Below are positions 52,863 to 61,256 of a stretch of 64,000 nucleotides of DNA, piece after piece. The DNA lies in contig NZ_JAEACT010000002.1 of NCBI RefSeq assembly GCF_021432385.1, positions 887,501 to 951,500 on the forward strand, read 5' to 3'. The DNA comes from Clostridium hydrogenum. GTDB lineage: Bacteria > Bacillota > Clostridia > Clostridiales > Clostridiaceae. The notes beneath the pieces are model-generated. The model made no database searches, was not told the origin of the DNA, and worked only from the letters and a program-made list of their open reading frames with translations. Positions within the stretch are counted from its first letter, which is position 1. Each line of letters begins with the position of its first letter. The translations under genes were made by a program, and so were the position numbers.

Positions 52863-54530
52863 TTGAAAAATTTATCAGAGGAAAGAAGAAACTTTATATT
52901 GAGTGAATTTTCTTATATACAACTTTTTAATAAACCTAGTGATGCATATGATTATGAAGGCTTTACATTAGGCAATATTGCAAAAAAGTATGAAAATACT
53001 AATTTAAAATATGATGGTTCCTTAGCTCCATCCGATGTAAAAGAAATCTTTAAAGAAATACAATCTGATCCTGAGTTAAGCAATTTAACATTTACCAACT
53101 ATGAAAATAAAAATGCATCTGGAAACTTTGATGGATTTGTTGCATATTCGTTTAAAGATCCAGAAGGAAATGCTCATTTTGCATTTAGAGGCTCTGAAAG
53201 TAATACACCAGAAGGACAGCAGGATGGCTTCTTAGGAGTAGATTGGACAGACAATTACACTATGGGAATAGAGGGGAAATCAAGGCAGTTTCAAGATGTA
53301 AAAAGTTTTGTAGCAGCTAATAGTGTAGGAAGTGCAAAAATATATGTAACAGGTCATTCAAAAGGAGGAGCAAATGCATTATATGCATGTTCACAATTTC
53401 CAAATGCTACAGGCATTGCATTTGATGCACCAGGTATAGATGAAGCTATTTCAGCCAGTGAAAGAGAGAGATTAAGAGAATCGGGAATAACAAATTATGT
53501 AGCTTCAGACGATAAAGTAGGAGCACTCTTGTTTCATTCGGAAAATAGAGTGTTTTGCAAAATGAACGAAACATATTATCTAGAACTTGATGATAAGATT
53601 GTGAAGGTTAATAATTATAATCAAGGAGCAGGACAAAATGTGGGTACAGATACATTTATACCGCATGCGCTGCAGGCATTTTTTTGGGACAAGAATAATA
53701 ATTTAGTAAAAGAAAATAGAAGCAGTGGATCAATGCTAACGGAAGCCTTAACACAAAGCTTATATGATTGGAACATAAGAAATGGAAGACCATTAGATAA
53801 GTATTTAGATTGGATAATTAAAAATAAAAATAATCTTGGCAAGAATTTAGAAAAAATTATATTTGAGAAGCTTGTAGGTGAGTTTAAAGAAGGCTCCCCG
53901 GGAATGATTTCAGATATACTTACAAGTGTTTTGTATGGTAAAGAGGTTACTGTTGAAGTATTAGAGGAAACACTGGAAAGATATATTAAACTCGATAATG
54001 TTTTTGATAAAATGCTAGCTGAATTAAATAATATGAAGGAAAAATTTGTAAGTGATTTAGAGGATGATGTAGAAAAAATTGAGGATGATGTAGAAAGCGA
54101 GTTTTTTGATAGAGAAAATTTTGAATTTGTTAAGGATATAGAAAGCACAGCAGTAGCAATTGTAGATGAAGACGCTAATGTTTTTAGTGAAGGTGTTCAG
54201 AAAGTAGGAAATATTATAAAAGGAGGCTTTTCAAGTGCGTTTGGTTATGGGGCAGCATCCACTAGAACGCGTATATATGTGGACTTTGACAAGCTAAGAG
54301 AAGCTGCAGATAGGCTCGAAGTACTAAGAAGGAGGGCTTGCGACATAGAAGAAAGAGTAAATGAATTATATTTTAATGTAGATTTAAGGAAAAATATATT
54401 AACCTTATTGAAATCAAGTTATATGGAGTATAGCAGCGATAAATTTAGAGAAAATATAGATTACTTAAATTATGCATGTGATACATTTCAAAGAGCTGAG
54501 AGAACGTTGTTTAAAATGGCAAGTAGATAA
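52863..54530 (+). CDS. DUF2974/Mbeg1-like lipase with C-terminal helical targeting region (TslA-like T7SS toxin candidate)
   Basis: 555 aa, TTG start after AGGGGAGGTGA. N-terminal lipase fold: HFAFRGSES (~105-113), WTDNYTMG, nucleophile Ser166 in TGHSKGGANAL, Asp216/217 in VASDDKVG, His268 in FIPHALQAFF. No signal peptide. Residues ~375-445 form an acidic coiled coil. Residues ~460-555 form a helical domain (DFDKLREAADRLEVLRR ... FKMASR) like LXG/WXG100 export domains. This order, lipase first and export domain last, is the reverse arrangement described for S. aureus TslA. The downstream small helical protein fits as a partner. T7SS core genes are not in the window. Confidence 0.7.
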   Translation: MKNLSEERRNFILSEFSYIQLFNKPSDAYDYEGFTLGNIAKKYENTNLKYDGSLAPSDVKEIFKEIQSDPELSNLTFTNYENKNASGNFDGFVAYSFKDPEGNAHFAFRGSESNTPEGQQDGFLGVDWTDNYTMGIEGKSRQFQDVKSFVAANSVGSAKIYVTGHSKGGANALYACSQFPNATGIAFDAPGIDEAISASERERLRESGITNYVASDDKVGALLFHSENRVFCKMNETYYLELDDKIVKVNNYNQGAGQNVGTDTFIPHALQAFFWDKNNNLVKENRSSGSMLTEALTQSLYDWNIRNGRPLDKYLDWIIKNKNNLGKNLEKIIFEKLVGEFKEGSPGMISDILTSVLYGKEVTVEVLEETLERYIKLDNVFDKMLAELNNMKEKFVSDLEDDVEKIEDDVESEFFDRENFEFVKDIESTAVAIVDEDANVFSEGVQKVGNIIKGGFSSAFGYGAASTRTRIYVDFDKLREAADRLEVLRRRACDIEERVNELYFNVDLRKNILTLLKSSYMEYSSDKFRENIDYLNYACDTFQRAERTLFKMASR

Positions 54531-54557
54531 TCTTTGTAAATAAAGAAAGGAAATTTT

Positions 54558-54752
54558 ATGGATGACACTACAAGATATAAGATAGAGGGTATAGTAACGG
54601 ATTTAGATAATTTAATAAGGGAACTTAAAACATTATCATCAAGCATATCTAATGATTTTCAAGGCTTGGGTGAAGGAAGATGCTCATCAAGTATAGAATC
54701 TATGGCAAGTGAATATGAATGTATAAAAAATCAACTTTCAGAAATTAATTAG
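54558..54752 (+). CDS. Small helical WXG100/Lap-like partner protein
   Basis: 64 aa, two predicted helices (TRYKIEGIVTDLDNLIRELK and SSSIESMASEYECIKNQL) around a turn with FQGLGEG in place of the WXG turn. This is the size and shape of the small partners that bind LXG-type toxins before T7 export. ATG 54558 after GAAAGGAAA, 27 bases behind the lipase stop, so it is in the same operon. A terminator follows. Confidence 0.65.
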   Translation: MDDTTRYKIEGIVTDLDNLIRELKTLSSSISNDFQGLGEGRCSSSIESMASEYECIKNQLSEIN

Positions 54753-54790
54753 GCATCTTAAAAAAATAATAAGTCCAAATTGAGAGGAAA

Positions 54791-54819
54791 AAGTATCAGT
54801 TATATTGATACTTTTTTTT
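54791..54819 (+). terminator. Rho-independent terminator of the lipase module
   Basis: aagtatca (54791-54798) pairs with tgatactt (54806-54813), followed by a T-run. Confidence 0.85.
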
Positions 54820-54821
54820 AT

Positions 54822-54923
54822 ATAGATATACCAGTTCAACTATAGAAATTCATTTGTACTAAAATGTCTAGAAGCCGACATTTTTGTACAAATAAATTTG
54901 GAATTTCACAGTGATATATCTTT
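54822..54923. repeat. 100-bp 'gataaacca' palindrome, copy D (inverted)
   Basis: agatataccagttcaacta... to ...cacagtgatatatcttta, with internal aaaatgtctagaagccgacattttt. It is in the opposite orientation to copies A-C. Confidence 0.8.
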
Positions 54924-55065
54924 AGTAGGAATTATAGTTGGTTGTGATAAAGTTATGTATAAAAAAAGAATTATAGGTGTCCAACAAACATAGAATTGAA
55001 TATTTCCATTCCTTATTATATAATTTTATTATGATATGTTAAAATAAAAGTATAGGATGGTACTT

Positions 55066-57150
55066 ATGAATATAAATGTTGATGATTTAATATTTTCGCT
55101 TGATATTGGCACCAGAACTGTTATTGGAACTGTTGGTGTTGTAAAAGATAAAAAATTTCAAATAATAGCAGAGAAGTTTACTGAGCATGAAGAAAGAGCC
55201 ATGGTTGATGGGCAAATACATGATATAAACTTAGTTGCTAAAGCAGTAAACAAGGTTAAGACAGAACTTGAAGAGGAAATAGGCTCTACTTTAAAAAATG
55301 TGGCGATAGCAGCTGCTGGAAGAATGCTAAGAACCACTGTGATAAAATCAGAATTAGAAATTGAAGAAGATAAGGAAATAGATAAGGATTTAATCAGAAG
55401 TCTTGAACTTACTGCTGTAAAAAATGCAGAAAATGAAATAAACAAAGATTCCTTGGGTAAGCTGTATTGCGTAGGGTACAGCATTAAAAGTTACTATTTA
55501 AATGGTTATGCTATTTCAAATTTGTTATCCCATAAAGGACAAAATATTTCAGCAGAGGTTATTGCAACTTTTCTTCCAAGATCTGTTGTTGATAGTCTTT
55601 ATGCTGTAATGGGAAAGGTTAACTTAAACGTTAGCAGTCTTACTTTAGAGCCTATTGCGGCAATGGAGGCAGCAGTTCCAAAAAACTTGAGACTTTTAAA
55701 TATAGCACTTGTTGATATAGGAGCTGGTACTTCAGATATAGCCATAAGCTCAAAGGATACAATAAGTGCATATGGAATGGTTCCTATAGCAGGAGATGAA
55801 GTGACGGAAGCTATAGCACAAAATTATCTTGTGGATTTTAACACAGCAGAGGTTATAAAAAGAAGCTGCTGTACTAGTGAAGAAATAAAATATACAGATG
55901 TACTTGGACTTGAAAATTCTGTGAAGAGCGAAGATGTTATAAAGGTGGTAAGGCCAGTTGCAGAAAAACTTTCAGAGGAAATATCAAGTAAGATAGTAGA
56001 ATTAAATGGTGGGAAATCACCTAATGCAGTGTTTTTAGTTGGTGGAGGGGCACATACACCCTTAATTAAGGATTTAACTAGTGAAAAACTTGGAATTCCA
56101 AATCAAAGAATAGCAATAAAGGGAAGAGAAGCTGTAACGGATTGCATTTGCAGTGACGAGTCTCTTGGGAGTACAGGTGTTACAGTACTTGGTATAGCAC
56201 TTATAGCTATAAGAAGACTTGGAAGTGATTTTATTGATGTGATGCTTAATGACAGCATAGTAAGCTTGTTTAATTCACGTGTTCATTCAGTTATGGATGT
56301 TGTAGTTCAGGCTGGAATAAACCCTAAATTGCTTATTGGCAAAAATGGAAAGAATGTAAGATTTACATTAAATGGTGCAAAGAGAGTTGCATTTGGTACA
56401 GTTGCTAAAAGTTCAGAAATAAAAATCAATAGAATTGTTTCTAATATAGATTCTGAAATTAAGGAAAATGATAAAATAGAAATTAAATATGCTGAAGATG
56501 GTACAGATGCACATCCTTTAATTAAGGACTATGTTAAAAACTTATATAGCTTAGGTTTCTTTATGAATGATGAAATTGTAAATTTAGAACCAGTGCTTTT
56601 AATAAATGGAGAAAGAGCTAGCATTTCAGATGAAATACCAGAAGAAGCTGAAGTTGAAACAATTTATCCTAAAACCATACTTGACTACATAAAACACTTT
56701 GACGGAGATTTAAATAAACAATACTACATTAATGATGTTAGATTAGCTGATAATTATGAAATTAAAGAAGGAGATAAAATCTATACTACATATATAAAAA
56801 AATATGAAGAAGATAATAATATAAGTAAAGAGGAAATTGGTGAAAGTGCATCGAAAAATGAAAATACTGAAATTGAGAAAACTTCTGAAGCAGCAGTTTC
56901 AGTAGAAAAAGAAATTACTCCGGAAGAAGTTACTTCAAATGAAGCTATTAATATAATAGTTGTTGTTGTAAATGAAGAACCAATAAGGCTTGAAGGAAAA
57001 AATAAATATAAATTTGTTGATATATTTGATTATATTAATTTTGATTTGTCATCACCACATGGAAATTTAGTTCTAAAACTTAATGGAGAAAAGGTTGGCC
57101 TTTTTGATGAATTAAGTGATAAAGATAATATTGAGGTTAGGTGGGAATAG
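55066..57150 (+). CDS. FtsA-like ATPase (cell division/pilus-type actin fold)
   Basis: 694 aa from ATG 55066; an ATG at 55057 overlaps the ribosome binding site AGGATGG. Actin-fold signatures: FSLDIGTRTVIG (phosphate 1), NIALVDIGAGTSDIAI (phosphate 2), AVFLVGGGAHTPLI (adenosine). SHS2/1C-like region ~80-170. Much longer than FtsA (~420 aa): residues ~380-694 add a C-terminal part with ubiquitin-like beta segments, ending GEKVGLFDELSDKDNIEVRWE-like. It is not in a division cluster here, so it is a paralogue, not the canonical ftsA. Two bases before the M20 gene. Confidence 0.8.
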   Translation: MNINVDDLIFSLDIGTRTVIGTVGVVKDKKFQIIAEKFTEHEERAMVDGQIHDINLVAKAVNKVKTELEEEIGSTLKNVAIAAAGRMLRTTVIKSELEIEEDKEIDKDLIRSLELTAVKNAENEINKDSLGKLYCVGYSIKSYYLNGYAISNLLSHKGQNISAEVIATFLPRSVVDSLYAVMGKVNLNVSSLTLEPIAAMEAAVPKNLRLLNIALVDIGAGTSDIAISSKDTISAYGMVPIAGDEVTEAIAQNYLVDFNTAEVIKRSCCTSEEIKYTDVLGLENSVKSEDVIKVVRPVAEKLSEEISSKIVELNGGKSPNAVFLVGGGAHTPLIKDLTSEKLGIPNQRIAIKGREAVTDCICSDESLGSTGVTVLGIALIAIRRLGSDFIDVMLNDSIVSLFNSRVHSVMDVVVQAGINPKLLIGKNGKNVRFTLNGAKRVAFGTVAKSSEIKINRIVSNIDSEIKENDKIEIKYAEDGTDAHPLIKDYVKNLYSLGFFMNDEIVNLEPVLLINGERASISDEIPEEAEVETIYPKTILDYIKHFDGDLNKQYYINDVRLADNYEIKEGDKIYTTYIKKYEEDNNISKEEIGESASKNENTEIEKTSEAAVSVEKEITPEEVTSNEAINIIVVVVNEEPIRLEGKNKYKFVDIFDYINFDLSSPHGNLVLKLNGEKVGLFDELSDKDNIEVRWE

Positions 57151-57152
57151 TT

Positions 57153-58334
57153 ATGGATTATTTAGAAAAAGCAAAAAAATTAGAGAGTGAATTAATTAAT
57201 ACTAGAAGAGATTTTCACGAAAATCCGGAACTTGGTTTTGAACTTTTTAGAACAAGTGAAAAGGTAAAGGCATTTCTAAAAAAAGAAGGAATAGAGTACA
57301 GGGAAACAGCAAAGACAGGAATATGTGCTATTATAAAAGGTAAAAATACTGGTAAGACAGTTGCACTCAGAGGAGATATGGATGCACTTCCGCTTAATGA
57401 TAAAAAGGCTTGTGAGTATTCGTCTAAAGTTAATGGTAAAATGCATGCATGTGGGCATGATGCACATACTACAATACTTATGGGAGCAGCAAAACTTTTA
57501 AACAGTATGAAGGATGAACTTTGTGGAAATGTAAAGCTGTTTTTTGAACCTGCAGAGGAGACTACTGGAGGAGCACAGGTAATGATTTCCGAAGGTGTTC
57601 TTGAAAATCCACATGTAGATGCAGTAATAGGACTTCATGTTTCAGAAGATATTGAGTGTGGAAAAATAGGAATAAAAAAGGGAGTTGTAAATGCAGCCTC
57701 AAATCCATTTCAAATAACAATAAAGGGAAAGGGTGCACATGGTGCTCATCCGGATTCTGGAGTTGATCCTATAGTAGCAGCTTGTAGCATAGTAACTACT
57801 CTTCAAACTATTATAAGTAGAGAAATTTCACCTGTACATCCAGCAGTTTTAACGGTTGGATACATTCAAGGTGGAACAGCAGAAAATATAATTCCTGAAG
57901 AGGTTAAAATTGGTGGTATAATAAGAACTATGAAAACTGAGGACAGAGAGTTTGCTAAAAAAAGATTAAACGAAATAGTTAGTGGTATTGCAAGTTCTAT
58001 GAGAGTTTCAGCTAAAATTAATATAGATGAAAGTTATCCATGCTTGTATAATGATGATATAATGGTAAGCGTTTTTGAAAATTCTGCACGTGAGCTTATA
58101 GGAAATGAAAATGTAATTTCTTTGGAGAATCCTAGTATGGGAGTAGAAAGCTTTGCTTATTTTTCAATGGCAAGACCGTCAGTATTTTATTATCTTGGAA
58201 GCAGAAATGAAAGTAAGGGAATAATAAATCCAGCGCATGGAAGTTTGTTTGATATTGATGAAAATTGTCTTTATATGGGAGCAGCACTTCAATGTAAGGC
58301 AGCAGCAGAGATGCTAAAACAACTTTCAAAATAA
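57153..58334 (+). CDS. M20 family amidohydrolase
   Basis: 394 aa from ATG 57153 (AGGTGGG upstream). N-terminal RRDFHENPELGFE, ALRGDMDALPL, metal/catalytic HACGHDAHTTILMGAA (~97-112), EPAEETTGGAQ, GLHVSEDIE, and the dimerisation domain with KGKGAHGAHPDSGVDP. Typical of the IAA-amino-acid/hippurate/N-acyl-amino-acid amidohydrolase group. Cytosolic. The substrate cannot be fixed from sequence. Confidence 0.9.
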   Translation: MDYLEKAKKLESELINTRRDFHENPELGFELFRTSEKVKAFLKKEGIEYRETAKTGICAIIKGKNTGKTVALRGDMDALPLNDKKACEYSSKVNGKMHACGHDAHTTILMGAAKLLNSMKDELCGNVKLFFEPAEETTGGAQVMISEGVLENPHVDAVIGLHVSEDIECGKIGIKKGVVNAASNPFQITIKGKGAHGAHPDSGVDPIVAACSIVTTLQTIISREISPVHPAVLTVGYIQGGTAENIIPEEVKIGGIIRTMKTEDREFAKKRLNEIVSGIASSMRVSAKINIDESYPCLYNDDIMVSVFENSARELIGNENVISLENPSMGVESFAYFSMARPSVFYYLGSRNESKGIINPAHGSLFDIDENCLYMGAALQCKAAAEMLKQLSK

Positions 58335-58407
58335 AAAATAATAGTGGGTTACTCTAGTGCATTAAAGAAATCTAAGCATGGTAGCCATTTACTTAAAGGA
58401 GAAAAGT

Positions 58408-59361
58408 ATGAAAATAACAATTGGACCAAATGAAGCAGGACAGAGAGCAGATAAATTTGTTAGAAAATGGCTTAAAGATGTTCCACTAAGTGCAATTTAT
58501 AAGGCATTTAGAAAGGGAGATATAAGAGTTAATGATAGCAAGTGTAAGGAAAAATATTCCCTTCTAGAAGGTGATACGCTAGTAGTAAAATATATACAGT
58601 CAAAACCTGAGAAAAAGAAGTTTACAAGAATAGATAATAATTTTAAAGTTGTGTATGAAGATGATAATATGCTTTTAGTTGAAAAGTGGCCGGGAGTTTT
58701 GGTGCACTCTAATAAGGCAGATGGGGCACCAACATTAACAGATTATGTTCTGTCTTATTTATTTGATAAAGGAGACTATAGGCCAGAAGAAGAAGTTACA
58801 TTTATCCCAGCACCATGTAATAGATTGGACATGAATACTTCTGGTATAGTTGTTTATGGTAAAAACTTTGAATCACTTAAGCTTTTAAATGAGATGATAA
58901 GGGATAAAAAAATTGAGAAATATTATGCTGCACTTGTAAAGGGTAGGATAAAAGATGGAGTTTATGAAGGATATATACATAAAAATGAGGATTCAAACAT
59001 ATCTGTTGTTTTTGATGAAGAGAGAAAAGATACAAAGAAAATTGCTATGAGTGTAAAAACTGTAGAAAGTTGTGGCTCCTTTTCCTTTATAGAGATAGAT
59101 TTGTTAACAGGGAGAAGTCATCAACTTAGAGCACATTTAAGTCATCTAGGAAATCCTATAATTGGAGATGTAAAATACGGAGATAAAAATATAAATAGTT
59201 ATTACAACAATAAATTTGGCCTTAACTACCAATTTTTATATGCGTATAAACTAATTTTTAGGGATTGTCCTGAAAAACTTAATTACATGGAAAATAAGAC
59301 AATAGCAGAATCTCTTCCACCAATATTTAAGAAAATAAAAAAAGATGTGTTTAGATTTTAA
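58408..59361 (+). CDS. RluA-family pseudouridine synthase
   Basis: 317 aa from ATG 58408 (AAAGGAG upstream); the longer ORF start at 58378 is rejected. N-terminal S4 RNA-binding domain (~10-60, RADKFVRKWLKDVP). Catalytic RLD motif NRLDMNTSGIVVYGK (~138-152), then LLTGRSHQLRAHLSHLGNPIIGD. Modifies uridine in rRNA or tRNA; which site (RluC/RluD-like) is not clear. Confidence 0.92.
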   Translation: MKITIGPNEAGQRADKFVRKWLKDVPLSAIYKAFRKGDIRVNDSKCKEKYSLLEGDTLVVKYIQSKPEKKKFTRIDNNFKVVYEDDNMLLVEKWPGVLVHSNKADGAPTLTDYVLSYLFDKGDYRPEEEVTFIPAPCNRLDMNTSGIVVYGKNFESLKLLNEMIRDKKIEKYYAALVKGRIKDGVYEGYIHKNEDSNISVVFDEERKDTKKIAMSVKTVESCGSFSFIEIDLLTGRSHQLRAHLSHLGNPIIGDVKYGDKNINSYYNNKFGLNYQFLYAYKLIFRDCPEKLNYMENKTIAESLPPIFKKIKKDVFRF

Positions 59362-59374
59362 GGAGTAGTTTTTT

Positions 59375-60994
59375 ATGAAAGAGCAGTCTACAGCAAAAGG
59401 ATTTGCTATATTATCCATGGCAACTATAATTCAAAAAATTTTATCGCTTTTATATGTTCCGTTTTTAGTAAAAATTCTTGGAGGTTCAGCACCGTATGGT
59501 ATATATTATGCGGCATATCAAATTTATGCATTTATATTTGTGCTTACTAATGCAGGGATACCTGTTGCAATATCAAAGCTTGTATCTGAGTTTGTTGCAG
59601 TAAAAAATTATAAAGATGCAGTAAAAAGCTTTAAGCTGGCAAGATTTGTACTTATTATAATTGGAACTATTATGTCAATTATGTTATTTGCTTTAGCAAG
59701 ACCACTTGCAGGTCTTATGAAAATGCCCAAAGCTTCTCTTGCAGTTATGGCATTAGGTCCTTCAATATTTTGTACTTCTGTATCTTCAGCATATAGAGGA
59801 TATTTTCAAGGAAGAGGAAATATGACACCTACAGCAGTATCACAGCTTTTAGAGCAAATAGTTAATACAACCTTGTCGCTTGTATTTGCCGCACTGCTTT
59901 TAAGATATGGAGTTGAGGCTGCTTGTGCTGGGGCTACTGTTGGAACTACATTTGGAGCTCTTGTTTCGGCAATTTATTTAATTGTTACATATGAAAAAAA
60001 TAAGCACTTTAGAATACCTAAGGAATACTACGAGCAAGCAAAAAGAAAGCATTCAAGCAAACAAATACTTAGAAAAATAGCTAACTATGGAGTACCAATA
60101 ACACTTTGTATTGGCATGCAAAATGCGGGCAATTTGGTTGATACCGGCAATACTAAATCAAGACTTTTAGCAGGTGGCTTTGCTGATGATAAGGCAACTG
60201 GTCTGTTTGGAATGCTTGGACAATACCAAACACTTATGAATGTTCCAATTGCTATAATAAGTACACTTTCTGTGACGATTTTGCCAGCTATTTCTGCAGC
60301 AGTAGCTGTTAAAGATAAAAGGGCACTTTCAAATAGAATAAATTATGCATTTAGAGTTTGTTTTTTAATCGCAATTCCTTCAGCAGTGGGATTTTCTATA
60401 ATGAGTTTACCAATTTATAAAGTTATCTACCCAAGTACTAGTGCTGGATTTAGGATTATGTTCTTAGGATCCTTTATATTAGTATTAATGTCGTTAGTTC
60501 AAATACAAACAAGCATACTTCAAGGTATAGGAAAGATATACAATGTAACTATATATTCTATAATAGGTATAGTCGTGAAAATAGTAACTAATTATATTTT
60601 AATTGCTATACCAACAATAAATGTTTATGGGACTATTATAGGAAGCTTTTTAGGTTTTAGTACGACTATATTTTTAAACTACAGGCTTATGAAAAAGTCT
60701 ATGAGAGTAAAATTTGGAATGTTAAAACATGCAGTAAAGCCACTTATATCATCAATTATAATGGGTGGAGCAGTATGCATTGTTTACACAGTAATTAATT
60801 TAGCATTAACTTTAGTAATTAAAAAAGCATATTTTGATAATTTAGTTGCATTTGTTTTTGCCGTAATAGCAGGAGTTTTTGTTTATATTGCTTGTCTTGC
60901 TATTACTAGAGGGATAAGAAAAAGTGATTTGGATTCTTTCCCAAGCAAAATTAGAAAACTTATACCAAGACCGATTATGGAATTAATAAAATAG
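59375..60994 (+). CDS. SpoVB/MurJ-like polysaccharide flippase (MOP superfamily)
   Basis: 539 aa with about 14 transmembrane helices. Starts KGFAILSMATIIQKILSLLY, with AYRGYFQGRGNMTPTAVSQL (~145-165), the SpoVB signature, and a late LQGIGK. Expected to flip lipid-linked glycan intermediates, for cell-wall or spore cortex peptidoglycan. ATG 59375 after AAGGAGTAG, 13 bases behind the pseudouridine synthase gene. Confidence 0.9.
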   Translation: MKEQSTAKGFAILSMATIIQKILSLLYVPFLVKILGGSAPYGIYYAAYQIYAFIFVLTNAGIPVAISKLVSEFVAVKNYKDAVKSFKLARFVLIIIGTIMSIMLFALARPLAGLMKMPKASLAVMALGPSIFCTSVSSAYRGYFQGRGNMTPTAVSQLLEQIVNTTLSLVFAALLLRYGVEAACAGATVGTTFGALVSAIYLIVTYEKNKHFRIPKEYYEQAKRKHSSKQILRKIANYGVPITLCIGMQNAGNLVDTGNTKSRLLAGGFADDKATGLFGMLGQYQTLMNVPIAIISTLSVTILPAISAAVAVKDKRALSNRINYAFRVCFLIAIPSAVGFSIMSLPIYKVIYPSTSAGFRIMFLGSFILVLMSLVQIQTSILQGIGKIYNVTIYSIIGIVVKIVTNYILIAIPTINVYGTIIGSFLGFSTTIFLNYRLMKKSMRVKFGMLKHAVKPLISSIIMGGAVCIVYTVINLALTLVIKKAYFDNLVAFVFAVIAGVFVYIACLAITRGIRKSDLDSFPSKIRKLIPRPIMELIK

Positions 60995-61003
60995 TGTAAA
61001 CTA

Positions 61004-61111
61004 TATAGGAGGATGTGAAAAAAGGTATTCTATAGGTTTTACTATACCGCACATAAAGCCTTATGAGCGGCTCATAAAAAAGAATACCTATATTTTTCAC
61101 ATGCTCCTATA
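61004..61111. repeat. 105-bp 'catgtgaaaaatata' palindrome, copy 2 (inverted)
   Basis: tataggaggatgtgaaaa (from 61004) pairs with atttttcacatgctcctata (61092-61111). Inner ggtattctatagg/agaatacctata arms. It is the inverse of copy 1 at 48289. It may end transcription of the flippase gene. Confidence 0.85.
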
Positions 61112-61256
61112 AGTTGCAATAAAATTCTTACATTGTAGCTTATAAAATATCACTGATGAATCGGTTCGACTATAGTATTTTTTAGAAGTCAGAATGTATT
61201 AGAACTTTTACAACTTATATGCATTTTAATTTTATAAGGAAGGAGGAAAGTAAATT

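Noticed and set aside
53621..54148. 175-aa minus-strand Ser-rich ORF
   Set aside because: Antisense shadow of the coiled-coil part of the lipase gene; overlaps fully and lacks a start signal.
48412..54752. A defence island (helicase, lipase, DUF5050)
   Set aside because: The helicase looks like a housekeeping PcrA relative with its own gap and repeats. Nothing links it to the lipase module, and no restriction or abortive infection core was seen.
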